Assembly (NCBI RefSeq): GCF_024138145.1
Contig: NZ_CP099997.1
Location: 558,001 to 622,000 of the forward strand
From: Natronosalvus halobius
GTDB lineage: Archaea > Halobacteriota > Halobacteria > Halobacteriales > Natrialbaceae
Length of the DNA: 64,000 nucleotides
Direction of reading: 5' to 3'
How positions within the stretch are numbered: position 1 is the stretch's first letter; each line of letters starts with the position of its first letter. The notes under the pieces were generated by a model. The model was not told where the DNA came from and ran no database searches. It saw nothing but the letters and a program-made list of their open reading frames with translations. The translations under genes were made by a program, and so were the position numbers. Shown piece by piece: positions 9,185-17,774 of the stretch.

Positions 9185-9616
9185 TTCGGTAGCATCGAAC
9201 TCCGGACACGCACACTCTTTCCGCCTGACCGTCATCAGGTGCTCACCTGACCGAGGTGTCCTCTTTCTGGACGCAAGTGTGCGCCCCCTACGGTCGTTGC
9301 TGACGGACCCAGGCGGTCGAATCTGGAGTTGCTCTGTACTGAGTTCGCGCCCATCTCAGCCACACGACATACGTCGTCGATTAGCCGCTCCAGGTGAACG
9401 TCACTTGCTCGAGAGTCCCCTTTTCTGAAGTCTGATTTGAAAACTGTACGAACGAGTACCAAAGCCGGCGAATTCCACGATCGGTATCGTTCCCGGCCTG
9501 AAGAAATGGTCGAGTCCGTTCTGTCCGTGTGTACCCATTGTCGAGGCCCCTTCGTACTCGTCGATGGCTCGAAGAATTCTCTATGCGAAATCCCAGCCCT
9601 GCGGTGTTTTTTGACG

Positions 9617-9787
9617 TCAATCCCGGTTACGTTTCTCGCTCGCCTCATCCAATGCTCGTTCAGCCTTGCAATCGGCTTCCTCGAACACGTCGTAGTCAGT
9701 AGCGACGAACCGTTCGTTGACGACAGCAGCGCATGAATAGTCGAGTCGAACTGATTCACCAGTATTTAGCTCTTTCAATCGCTTCAT
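9617..9787 (-). CDS. Possible 56-residue acidic small protein or gene remnant
   Basis: The ORF has the charge pattern of a haloarchaeal protein. It begins MKRLKELNTGE and ends in EEADCKAERALDEASEKRNR plus Asp. An in-frame ATG three codons upstream (9796) is an alternative start, and a stop lies just before it. Downstream sequence (9235-9616) is open in other frames but shows no convincing protein, so this may be the head of a broken gene. Function unknown. The stretch 9797-10023 shows nothing. Confidence 0.35.
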   Translation of the reverse strand: MKRLKELNTGESVRLDYSCAAVVNERFVATDYDVFEEADCKAERALDEASEKRNRD

Positions 9788-10023
9788 CTGTGTCATCGCT
9801 TCCGTCCGTCGGGGCTAGAATAGTTGACTGCACGAGAGCGTTCGCTCGTCCCGAATCATCGAGTAATACGGGTGATCGCTGAAACTGATCCATAAACTAC
9901 TAAATGATATATCAATATGGCCAGTGGTTGCGAGAGCAGGTCGATGCAATTGACCCGCAAGTCGGCTCAGCGATGGATGCACATTCGATAGATGCTATCT
10001 AAGTAATCACACGGTTCACGTCT

Positions 10024-11544
10024 CTACTCCGGTTTGCCGAACGTGTAGAGGAACATAGGCGTCTGTCCGTCGGCACGCGGGGACAGAAACGACGTCACGC
10101 GGTCGTCGTAGAACGTGAGCCCAGTTCCGCCGAGATTGCGATGTGCGTAGGTCGCCAGATAGCAACGCCCGGCGGTCACCGCCGCCTCGAGCTGTGCCAG
10201 TCGGTACCCCCGATTCCCGAGTCGATCGACGACCGCCTCGAGGTCCGTCAGGAAGTACACGCAGGCCGCGGCTTCCCCGCCGAGGCGCTGATCGAGCGCG
10301 AGGTGGGCCGCTTCCTCGCGACACTCGCCGTCGATCAGGCGCTCGAGTTCGCCCGCCTCGGGGTGGTAGTGGTATGCGCCGGGCGGAACGTCGTCGACGC
10401 CGTTGACGAGTACGTACGCGTCGACGAACTGGAGCGGCGAGGCGTCGGATTCGCGACCGTCGAGCGGAACGCCTCGTGTAGCACGATCGAGCACCGTCGA
10501 AAATTTCCGAAAGCTCACCGGTTCGCGCTCGTAGGCGCGACAGGAGCCCCGACGACGGATCGTCGCGTGTAGCGGCCGCTTCGACTCCGTCTCGTAATTG
10601 ACCGGGTCGAGTTCGATCCGGTCTCCATCACCTCCCTTTCGTTGTCCGACCGATTGCGCTCGTGCAATAGAGCGCCACTCGCGGACGGCGTCTCCGCTCT
10701 CGAGCGTGCTCGCCCGCCAGGCTTCGTGGACGAGCGGGAACTCCTTCTCTTCAGGTGACAGCGCCGCAGTCGTCGGATCGATTGGTTCGAGGGTGGGTGC
10801 GTCGGGCGCACGATTACCGGCGCCGACGGGGACGAGTTCGAGCGGCGCTTCCCGTCGTGGGTCGACACCCAGCAGTTCGACGACGGACTCGTCGGCAAAC
10901 CCGAGGACGACCTCCGCGGGGAGAGAAAGCGAATCCGCGGTCGCTAGCAGGTTTGCGAGTACCGTCCCCGAATCCCAGAACGCGTGACGGTACGTCCGGT
11001 CGCGGTACTTCCAGGCGTTTCGCCACCAGGTCGACGTCGCGACGAACGTGACCGGTGCAGTTGCGACGCCGTCGTGATCGCTGGCGGCCGCGAGCACGCC
11101 CCGGTAGTCCCCCTCGCGAATCACGTCGAGCGACAGCGATTGGGGCTCGACGTGGTAGACGCCGGCTTTCAGATCCGCAAGGTCGTCACAGACCGCGTAC
11201 AGGTCGACGTGATACAGCGCCCCAGTGCAGGCCGCGGCGCGAAAGAGTAGCTCGCGGCCCTGACGGGTGAGTTGCTTCGTGATTCCGGTCGAGAAGTACG
11301 ACAGCGCCGTGAGCGCGTCCAGGTTGACGGCTCGCTCGTGCGAGAAATCGGCGTTGGTAGGTGTGATCGCCGACAGCGCAGGAATGCCGGTCACGCGAAC
11401 ACGGTCCGATAGCGCTCGTCGCGAGAGGTTCTCGTAGCGCTTGAAGGGGCGAGGCTTGTTATCGAAATCGAGACGGTGGCCGCTCTCCTGGACGCTTTTT
11501 GGCGAGTGTTTGGTGCGCTCGTGGTACTCGAGGGCGCTGACCAT
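10024..11544 (-). CDS. SagB/ThcOx-type dehydrogenase with two nitroreductase-like halves
   Basis: A 506-residue flavoprotein of the SagB-type dehydrogenase group. It begins MVSALEYHERTKHSPKSVQE, the usual opening for this family; an upstream in-frame TTG at 11574 is less likely. The first half (about 60-240) and second half (about 330-506) each resemble an FMN nitroreductase domain: AACTGALYHVDLYAV and AFWDSGTVLANLLATADSLS in the first, RRRGSCRAYEREPVSFRKFS and AQLEAAVTAGRCYLATYAH in the second. In bacteria, SagB proteins oxidise azolines in peptide antibiotics with a YcaO partner. No YcaO or precursor peptide lies nearby, so another oxidation is likely. It follows the multicopper oxidase by 57 bases and is probably co-transcribed with it. 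Confidence 0.85.
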   Translation of the reverse strand: MVSALEYHERTKHSPKSVQESGHRLDFDNKPRPFKRYENLSRRALSDRVRVTGIPALSAITPTNADFSHERAVNLDALTALSYFSTGITKQLTRQGRELLFRAAACTGALYHVDLYAVCDDLADLKAGVYHVEPQSLSLDVIREGDYRGVLAAASDHDGVATAPVTFVATSTWWRNAWKYRDRTYRHAFWDSGTVLANLLATADSLSLPAEVVLGFADESVVELLGVDPRREAPLELVPVGAGNRAPDAPTLEPIDPTTAALSPEEKEFPLVHEAWRASTLESGDAVREWRSIARAQSVGQRKGGDGDRIELDPVNYETESKRPLHATIRRRGSCRAYEREPVSFRKFSTVLDRATRGVPLDGRESDASPLQFVDAYVLVNGVDDVPPGAYHYHPEAGELERLIDGECREEAAHLALDQRLGGEAAACVYFLTDLEAVVDRLGNRGYRLAQLEAAVTAGRCYLATYAHRNLGGTGLTFYDDRVTSFLSPRADGQTPMFLYTFGKPE

Positions 11545-11601
11545 ACGGGTGTCCTCTACGGCAGTCCCAATCAATCCGGGGTGTGGTTTTCCCGGTATTC
11601 C

Positions 11602-13188
11602 TCACTCGTATTCGAACACGCGAGCCATCCCCCGCTCGAGGTGGTAGACGTTGTGGCAGTGGAACAGCCAGTCGCCGGAATTGGTTGCGCGGAAGTCGAA
11701 CGTCACCTGATCGCCGTGGGGCGCGACAAGGACTGTGTCCTTGACCGCGTCGCCGACCTGGAAGAAGTGACCGTGGAGGTGCATCGGATGGATCGCCGGA
11801 CTGCGGTTCACCATCCGCACGCGGACGTGATCGCCCTCGCTGATCTCGAGCGGGTCGGCGTCCGGGTACACTTCCCCGTCAATAGTCCACGCGTCGGCGT
11901 CGGCGCCACCCATTATTCCGCCCGACAGCGTGAAGTCGAACATCCGGTCTGGTTCCCCGTCGAGATCCAGCGGCTTGAGCGCCTCGAGGTCGCCGTACTC
12001 GAGTTCCCGGCCGTCGAACGACGGTCGGTCGACAGAGCCGTCGTCGGTATTCTCGTACCGCAGTCTCGCCTCCGCGGGATTCTCGGTGCCGACGACGGGT
12101 TCCGCGACGATAGCCCATTCACCTGGGGAGTCTGCCTCGAGGATCGCGTCGTATCGCTCGCCCATGCTCACGACAAACGAATCCACGCCGACGGGTTCGA
12201 CCGGTCGCCCGTCGGCGTGCGTGACGGTCAGCGAGTGTCCGCCGACGCCGACGCGATAGGTCGTGGCGCTACTCGGATTGATGAAACGCAGACGAACGCG
12301 CTCGCCCTCTTCGACGCCGAACACCGGTGGATTCGACGGGAGGCGACCGTTAACGAGCAGTCCTTCGTACGGCGGTCGTTGACTCATCATCTGACTGTCG
12401 GGGCCCATACCGTCGCCAGGGCCCATTCCATCGCCCGGGCCGCGACCGTCGTCAGGCCCATCCCCGCCTCCGGGACCCATGCCGCCACCGTCACCACCGC
12501 CTCCGGGACCCATGCCGCCTGGGCCCATACCGTCGTTCGGACCTCGTCCATCGCCCTGCCCGCCGCCACCGCCAGGACCCATCCCGCCATCGCCGCCTGG
12601 TGGGGCTTCGATCGAGTCCAGCGCAGGTTCCTCCTCGAGGTAATCGTCGAGTTGTAGTGTATACTCGCGGTCGTACTCGACGTGCGGTGATTCCTCCTCG
12701 ACGATCAGGGGCCCGTAGAGGCCCCTATCGAGTTGCAATCCGACGTGGCTGTGGTAGACGTACGTCCCCGCCGGCGTCGTCTCGAACTCGTACTCGAACG
12801 TCCCATCGGACGGAACGGGTTCTTGCGTGACGTCGGGGACGCCGTCCATCGGGTTCGGCACGGGAACACCGTGCCAGTGAATTGTCGTCTCCGCGGGCAA
12901 CTGGTTTTCGAGCGAGACACGAAGCGTCTCCCCCTCACTGATTCGGAGTTCGGGGCCGGGAACCTGCTCGTCGTACACCCACGTTTCGAGGCTCTCGTCC
13001 GATCCGACGTCGACCGCCTCGCTCGAGGCGACTATCGTTTCCTCCTGCGTGCCCTCACCATCCTCCTGTGCGGACCGCTCGAGTACAGCCGATCCGATTC
13101 CGCTTGCGACTCCCGCGATTCCGAACAGAGTTGCGCCGCCGATGCGCAATGCTTGTCGTCGCGGGATGGTTCGATCGGTGGCGTCCAT
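11602..13188 (-). CDS. Tat-exported multicopper oxidase with Met/Gly-rich insert
   Basis: A 528-residue cupredoxin-type oxidase that couples oxidation of a metal or organic substrate to reduction of O2 to water. The start at 13188 gives a Tat signal (RRQALRIGG, residues 10-18). Copper ligands are clear: HWH at 104-106, HSH at 146-148, HPMHLHGHFF from 467, HCHNVYHLERGM from 510 (type 1 Cys511 and Met521). Residues 197-270 are a glycine-rich insert with repeated GMGPGG units and at least eight methionines. In position and composition this recalls the methionine-rich copper-binding segment of CueO, although it is not homologous by eye. It lies upstream of the SagB-type gene on the same strand. 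The substrate (Cu(I), Mn(II), phenolic) is not decidable from sequence. Confidence 0.9.
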   Translation of the reverse strand: MDATDRTIPRRQALRIGGATLFGIAGVASGIGSAVLERSAQEDGEGTQEETIVASSEAVDVGSDESLETWVYDEQVPGPELRISEGETLRVSLENQLPAETTIHWHGVPVPNPMDGVPDVTQEPVPSDGTFEYEFETTPAGTYVYHSHVGLQLDRGLYGPLIVEEESPHVEYDREYTLQLDDYLEEEPALDSIEAPPGGDGGMGPGGGGGQGDGRGPNDGMGPGGMGPGGGGDGGGMGPGGGDGPDDGRGPGDGMGPGDGMGPDSQMMSQRPPYEGLLVNGRLPSNPPVFGVEEGERVRLRFINPSSATTYRVGVGGHSLTVTHADGRPVEPVGVDSFVVSMGERYDAILEADSPGEWAIVAEPVVGTENPAEARLRYENTDDGSVDRPSFDGRELEYGDLEALKPLDLDGEPDRMFDFTLSGGIMGGADADAWTIDGEVYPDADPLEISEGDHVRVRMVNRSPAIHPMHLHGHFFQVGDAVKDTVLVAPHGDQVTFDFRATNSGDWLFHCHNVYHLERGMARVFEYE

Positions 13189-13312
13189 CAGGGAAGGGCC
13201 CACGACTACCGGGAAAAATGAGGGGCATGCCAGTGCGCGTGAAACACTCGAGGTCACGAGGCGTGCTGAAGAGAAGGCGCGAATATGATTGAAACGGATC
13301 GATACCCTAACG

Positions 13313-14260
13313 TTACTTGTCGTCGACGGAAAGCACTATCTTGCCGGTAAGGCCACCCTCCTCGACCATCTCGTGGGCCTTCGCCACGTCCGACAGCGGC
13401 AGGACCGAATCAATCACGGGCTCGAGGCGGCCCTGCTCGACGAGTCGGCGCAGTCCGTCGAGAGGGCGTCGATCCCGCTCGAGGAACAGCATCTCCACGG
13501 TCAGGTTCTTCTGGTAGGCGGTGCCCCACTCGCCTTCGGGCTCGAGGATCGTGACCAGTCGCCCGTGAGGCTTCGTGATGTCGCTGCTCTCGACCAGCGT
13601 CTCGCCGCCGACGGTGTCGAAGACCAGGTCGACCGGTTCGTCGAACGTCGACTCGATCGCCTCGACGAACTCCTCCGACTCGTAGTCGATGGCGAGCGTC
13701 GCGCCGAGGTCTTCGGTCTGTTCGACGGTCGCGGGACTCGTCCTGGCGGCTACCCGTGCACCAGCGGCGTCGGCGATCTGCACGGCGTGGGAACCGACGC
13801 CGCCAGCACCGTGGATCAGCACCGTCTCGCCGGCAGTCACGTCGCCACGTTCGACGATCGCCTCCCACGCGGTCCCGCCCGCGAGGGGAAGCGCCGCCGC
13901 CTCTTCGTGAGAGAGCGACTCGGGCTTTCGGGCGACGATCGACTCATCGGCGACGTGATACTCGGCGTAACTACCCTGTTCGCCGAAGATCTCGGGCGTG
14001 TAGAACACCTCGTCGCCCGCCTCGAAGTCGGTGACCTCGTCTCCGATCCCTTCGACCACGCCGGAGACGTCGTATCCGATGACGGTCGGTGGAGTGATCC
14101 CGGCCCACGAACCCGCCTGACGAATTTTGCAATCGACGGGATTGACCGACGAAGCGTGAACACGAACGAGGACCTCGGTCGGCCCCGGAGTCGGCCGATC
14201 GACCTCACGTTGTTCGAATACCTCGGTACCGCCGAAGTCGGTGATAACCATCGCCTCCAT
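13313..14260 (-). CDS. Zinc-independent quinone oxidoreductase-like MDR dehydrogenase
   Basis: A 315-residue NADPH-dependent oxidoreductase of the medium-chain dehydrogenase superfamily. The start MEAMVITDFGGTEVFEQREV at 14260 is the normal N-terminus for quinone oxidoreductases. The GroES-like domain is at about 5-120 (VNPVDCKIRQAG, GYDVSGVVEGIG). The Rossmann motif is HGAGGVGSHAVQIA near residue 145. Zinc ligands of true alcohol dehydrogenases are absent. The last residues, GKIVLSVDD plus Lys, are typical. Likely role: reduction of quinones or alpha,beta-unsaturated carbonyls. It is the first of the leftward redox genes but is separated from the multicopper oxidase by 124 bases, so its own promoter is likely. 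Confidence 0.88.
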   Translation of the reverse strand: MEAMVITDFGGTEVFEQREVDRPTPGPTEVLVRVHASSVNPVDCKIRQAGSWAGITPPTVIGYDVSGVVEGIGDEVTDFEAGDEVFYTPEIFGEQGSYAEYHVADESIVARKPESLSHEEAAALPLAGGTAWEAIVERGDVTAGETVLIHGAGGVGSHAVQIADAAGARVAARTSPATVEQTEDLGATLAIDYESEEFVEAIESTFDEPVDLVFDTVGGETLVESSDITKPHGRLVTILEPEGEWGTAYQKNLTVEMLFLERDRRPLDGLRRLVEQGRLEPVIDSVLPLSDVAKAHEMVEEGGLTGKIVLSVDDK

Positions 14261-14939
14261 GCACGGCCGTACGATCAGTGGTGCCGTATACGTTGGCCCC
14301 TGCTGGAACCACTTGCTCGTCGCCCGTCTGCGGACCGAGTCGATCGTCACAGTCCACCAGTTCGGACTGTTTTGCGCTTCCAGTCACTATCTGCCTGGTC
14401 CTTCATCTCTAACCAAACTAAGCCCCGATAGACGGGGTCTCCGAATGTTGCGTTTTGACCGCGTGGGACGATTACAAGTGAGTGGGAATCGCGACGAGAT
14501 TGATAATAATCGCACCACCATGACAACCTGTCGCGCTATCTACCGTGCGCGACAGTATCGATCCGATCAGTACCCACCTATTAGACCCTAACCTGGGATT
14601 GGTGACGGGTACCTTCCTCCCCGTCGCCAGTTCAGTTGCGAAGTTTTAGACGCTGGTACGCGCTTATCTGGCCTGTCAAATTCAAGTATAGTGACAAGTC
14701 ATACAGTCTCAGACGCCCTATTGTCGTGATTGGGCCGACAGTGACAGTCGAGTGGCTGCGAAAGTTCGTCGGCCACGTCGTCTGCGTCAAAACGACAGCA
14801 TAGTTCAGTACACTTGGCCGTGTTTCTACCACGTTCGGCCAGCTCTCAGATACGAGGGAATGACGTAACTCAACGACGAGTCGAGTTCGAGGTGGCGCGC
14901 GTCAGTTACCAGTTACCGATCACCGGTCACCAGTCACTG
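14261..14939. other. 680-bp intergenic region between redox and stress genes
   Basis: No coding gene is supported on either strand. It contains the inverted repeat listed at 14529-14554 and should hold the promoter of the quinone oxidoreductase gene. Confidence 0.5.
14529..14554. repeat. Perfect 8-bp inverted repeat with 10-base spacer
   Basis: TGTCGCGC is followed after ten bases by its exact reverse complement GCGCGACA. It stands alone in a gene-free region. The arms-plus-spacer geometry (centre-to-centre about 18 bases) would suit a dimeric regulator, or a short RNA hairpin. No adjacent gene start explains it. Confidence 0.5.
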
Positions 14940-15572
14940 TCACCGTCTCTCGATCCGAGCAACCCGAGCGTCACCACTCGAGCGCTCGATGTGAACGTTG
15001 AACTGCTCGTGGTCCGCTTCCGTCCGAACGATCCAGTACCCGCCCTGTTCGTACGGTTCCTCGAGCACGGTCGCGTCCTCGTGGCCTTCACTGGCGAGCA
15101 CGTCTCGAGCCACTTCGATGGCGTGTTCGGCGGTTTCGACGCCGGCCTCCGCCGCCGTTCGCGTCACCAGCACCGACGCGTCAGCCCCACGCAGGACGCG
15201 CTCCGTGACGCTCCCGATCAGGAACCGATCAAGACCGCGTCGATCGTGTGTCCCCATCGTGATCAGGTCCGCACCGTGTTCATCGGCGTACTCGAGAATG
15301 CACTGGTGTGGCGACCCCTCTTCGATGGCCGTGACGACGTCCACGCCCTCCGGCGCTCGGCGGGCCGCTTCCTCCGTCACGGTCTCGCCCTCGTCTCGAA
15401 ACGCTTCGGACAGTTCCTCCTCGGACGCTTCGAACGAGTAGTTTTGCTCCACGTCGATGACGTAGAGCACGTGAACGGTCGCGCCGAAGCGCTCGGCTAC
15501 CCCGTAGGCCTGTCCCACGGCACTGTTTGCGGCGTCGCTTCCGTCGGTCGGCAGCAGAATCGTCTGGTACAT
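14940..15572 (-). CDS. Universal stress protein (UspA family) with C-terminal extension
   Basis: A 210-residue protein whose first about 140 residues form a UspA domain. It has MYQTILLPTDGSDAANSAVG at the start and the ATP-binding segment GTHDRRGLDRFLIGSVTERV (matching the G-2x-G-9x-G-S motif) near residues 108-127. Residues about 145-210 form an extra domain ending in HIERSSGDARVARIERR, seen in some haloarchaeal Usp proteins. A TATA-like box (GAATATAATG on the minus strand, 15597-15606) lies 25-34 bases before the ATG, so the transcript is probably leaderless. The in-frame TTG two codons upstream is rejected. Likely a nucleotide-binding stress protein. Confidence 0.88.
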   Translation of the reverse strand: MYQTILLPTDGSDAANSAVGQAYGVAERFGATVHVLYVIDVEQNYSFEASEEELSEAFRDEGETVTEEAARRAPEGVDVVTAIEEGSPHQCILEYADEHGADLITMGTHDRRGLDRFLIGSVTERVLRGADASVLVTRTAAEAGVETAEHAIEVARDVLASEGHEDATVLEEPYEQGGYWIVRTEADHEQFNVHIERSSGDARVARIERR

Positions 15573-15596
15573 ACCCAAACGTCACCGGCCTTCCTC

Positions 15597-15606
15597 ATTA
15601 TATTCT
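15597..15606 (-). promoter_or_regulatory. TATA-like box of the universal stress gene
   Basis: The minus strand reads GAATATAATG, 25-34 bases before the ATG at 15572. This is the spacing of a haloarchaeal leaderless promoter. Confidence 0.5.
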
Positions 15607-15623
15607 CGGGCCGCTCTTGAATT

Positions 15624-16676
15624 CTAGTCGAAGTGAATTAGCGGTTTGATGATCCCATCCTCTTTGCTCTCCATCAGCCGGAACGCCTCTTCAATTTCGT
15701 CGAAGTCGAACTCGTGGGTAGTCATCGGCGTTGGATCGACCAGCCCCGCATCGAGGAGTCGTAAGAGCCGTCGCAGTCGGAGCCGACCGCCGGGACAGAG
15801 GCCGGTGACGATGTCCTTTTCGGCCATGCCGACGCCCCACTCCTCACGCGGGACGTTCACGTACTCGCCCTCGCCGTGATAGCCGATGTTCGAAATCTTC
15901 CCGCCGGGCCTGGTCACCGCGACGCACTGCTCGAGCGTCGCCGAGGAACCAAGGGCTTCGATGGCGGCATCGACGCCCCTGTCGTCGGTCAGTTCACGGA
16001 TTCGCTCGACGGGATCGTGCTCCTCGAAGTCGACTATCTCCGTCGCTCCGTAGTGTTCGGCGAGTTCCTGGCGTTCCGGGACCGATTCGACCGCGAGGAT
16101 CTGTCCTGCCCCCTGGAGTGCCGCACCTTTGGTGGCCATGAGGCCCACGGGACCCTGGGCGAACACCGCGACGGTCCCACCGATGGGGATGTCGGCGTGT
16201 TCGGCACCCATGAACCCCGTGCTCATCATGTCAGTAGTGTACACCGCCTCCTCGTCGCTGACGTCGTCGGGAATGTGGGCCAGGTTTGCGTCCGCCTCGT
16301 TGACATGAGCGTACTCCGCGAACGTGCCGTCTTTCACGTTCGCGAACTTCCACCCACCGAGGGCGCCGTTCGACTGCGACGGGTGGTCGTCCTGGGCCGC
16401 TTCCGACCCCCAGTCTGGGGTGATCGCACCGACGACAGCGCGGTCGCCCGGCTCGAATGACTCCACGGCCTCGCCGACCTCCTCGACGATGCCGACGACC
16501 TCGTGACCGAGCGTGAGGTTTTCCCGATCGCCGATTGCGCCGTGAACCGTGTGTACGTCGGATGTGCAGATGAGCCCCTTCGTCGGACGAAGAATTGCGT
16601 CGGTCGGGCCTGCTTCCGGTTCCTCTTTCTCGGCGAGTCCGGTTTCGCCGATCTCATTCATCACGAACGCTTGCAT
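15624..16676 (-). CDS. Zinc-dependent alcohol dehydrogenase, TbADH-like
   Basis: A 350-residue NAD(P)-dependent alcohol dehydrogenase. The catalytic zinc site is visible as the cysteine in GLICTSDVHTVHG (near 37), His-Glu in LGHEVVGIVEEVG (near 58-59) and Asp in VYTTDMMSTGF (near 148). The Cys/His/Glu/Asp combination is that of Thermoanaerobacter-type secondary alcohol dehydrogenases. The structural zinc cysteines of horse-type enzymes are missing. The nucleotide motif GPVGLMA follows. The ATG at 16676 is preferred over an in-frame GTG at 16694. The substrate may be a secondary alcohol or diol. It is 52 bases upstream of the universal stress gene on the same strand, but that gene has its own promoter. 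Confidence 0.88.
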   Translation of the reverse strand: MQAFVMNEIGETGLAEKEEPEAGPTDAILRPTKGLICTSDVHTVHGAIGDRENLTLGHEVVGIVEEVGEAVESFEPGDRAVVGAITPDWGSEAAQDDHPSQSNGALGGWKFANVKDGTFAEYAHVNEADANLAHIPDDVSDEEAVYTTDMMSTGFMGAEHADIPIGGTVAVFAQGPVGLMATKGAALQGAGQILAVESVPERQELAEHYGATEIVDFEEHDPVERIRELTDDRGVDAAIEALGSSATLEQCVAVTRPGGKISNIGYHGEGEYVNVPREEWGVGMAEKDIVTGLCPGGRLRLRRLLRLLDAGLVDPTPMTTHEFDFDEIEEAFRLMESKEDGIIKPLIHFD

Positions 16677-16939
16677 GACTGTAGGCCGTACCACAGCCGT
16701 CGTCTTGAAACGCTATTGGCCCTCTCACTGAATTATCACCTGGGGAAATGTGGAGGGGGACTCGCCGACTCGAGCGTCACACTGCGGCTCTACTCGAGTC
16801 GTCGATGTCGACGCGGACCGAGTGCGGCGTCTGATGCCGTGCGTCTATTCGCTCGGGCCCAGCGGCTGTTCAGTACGACCGCTGCGAGCAACTGCTAGCG
16901 TGAGAGTGAACGGAAGTGCCAGCGAATCCGAACGCCGCC

Positions 16940-17170
16940 TCAGTCGTGAGTGGCGCGACTGACTAACACGGGGCGGTCGGTTTCGAAGATGACCGACTGG
17001 GTGACGCTTCCGAAGACCGCCTTCCCGATGGAGGGCTGCTTGCGATCGCCGAGGACGTTCGCTTTGACCGACCCCGATGCGTTCGGCAGCGTCATCACGA
17101 AATCCGCCTGGGAGAGTGCTCGATCCTCGTCTATATCGACCGCTATGAGCACGCGAACACGGATCGTCAC
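16940..17170 (-). pseudogene. Internally deleted UspA-family gene
   Basis: A 76-codon ORF joins the start of a Usp domain (RVRVLIAVDIDEDRALSQAD) directly to its end (VLGDRKQPSIGKAVFGSVTQ, VIFETDRPVLVSRA). The normal middle of about 60-70 residues is missing. The ATP-binding segment survives only in degenerate form. The frame stays open across the join, so the deletion was in frame. A functional micro-Usp is conceivable but a decayed copy is more likely. It begins with GTG. Confidence 0.6.
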
Positions 17171-17403
17171 TCGACGCCCATCCCGGTGAAGATACGTGCC
17201 GAGGGGCAGTCAGCGACAGGGCGCTGACGAGTAGCCGATTTCCGGCCATCGATCGTTCTCTCCCCGAGCAGCCATCGGAGCTATGGCGGAGGTCCACGTG
17301 TTTCTCTCGGTCGGATCCCGTTCGTGGCCGTCCTCGTTCAGCAGCCATCTTTCTCTGTGCCCGGGAGTCAGCAAAGAGGGATATATTCTCAGCGGCCGTG
17401 TGA

Positions 17404-17757
17404 CATGCTCCCACGACTGAAGTCGTGGGCTTCCCACGCCCGCCAACGGGCGGTTCGTTGGTCTCTTCGGCTTTCCAGTCCGACGAACTGGTGGGAGTGC
17501 CACGCCCCCGTTACTCCTATCCCGCGAGGGATTCGGAGGTACCTGGTTGTTTTGTGTCGGTCTGCGTCCCCGAGGGCTTACGTTTTGATGAGGCAAACAC
17601 CGAGTCAACTGCCAGTTTTCGGGGTGTCAAACCGAAACGGGAAACCGTTCCGTCGACAATCGAATATACGCGCGTGGGGCACTCAAGCCTTCCGGTTTCG
17701 GCGTTTGCAAACTGTGCGGCGATTCATCCCACGACTGAAGTCGTGGGTTTTCTCGCC
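17404..17757 (-). mobile_element. IS200/IS605-derived element lacking tnpB
   Basis: Two identical 20-base hairpins, CCCACGACTGAAGTCGTGGG (9-bp stems, GA loop), stand at 17410-17429 and 17728-17747 in direct orientation. Subterminal hairpins of this kind mark the ends of IS200/IS605 (IS1341-type) elements. Between them lie about 300 bases with no transposase or TnpB frame. A 31-base block starting at 17492 (GGGAGTGCCACGCCCCCG and on) matches 29 of 31 bases at 28032 in a second element of this window. In full-length relatives the right-end region encodes the guide (omega/sotRNA) RNA, so this copy may keep an RNA gene without its protein. The strand is inferred from the right-end-like hairpin on the left. 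Confidence 0.65.
17492..17522 (-). ncRNA. Possible omega-RNA core block (shared with second element)
   Basis: The block is 29/31 identical to 28032-28062 although flanking sequence has diverged. It contains a GGAGT...ACTCC pairing that could close a stem. Preservation of just this block and the terminal hairpins fits conserved RNA structure at the right end of IS1341-type elements. Transcription is not shown by the sequence. Confidence 0.35.
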
Positions 17758-17774
17758 TAACCTGTATAAGAACC

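Noticed and set aside
10024-11544. SagB-type gene as marker of a ribosomal peptide (azole) cluster
   Set aside because: No YcaO cyclodehydratase, precursor peptide, leader peptidase or dedicated exporter lies within several kilobases on either side.
16845-17414. 189-codon minus-strand ORF
   Set aside because: It overlaps the deleted Usp frame and reads as an arginine/serine-rich out-of-frame translation typical of high-GC shadows.
17425-17760. 111-codon plus-strand ORF inside the IS605-derived element
   Set aside because: It runs through both terminal hairpins and the conserved RNA-like block, and the translation is low in acidic residues. It is a by-product of the element sequence.
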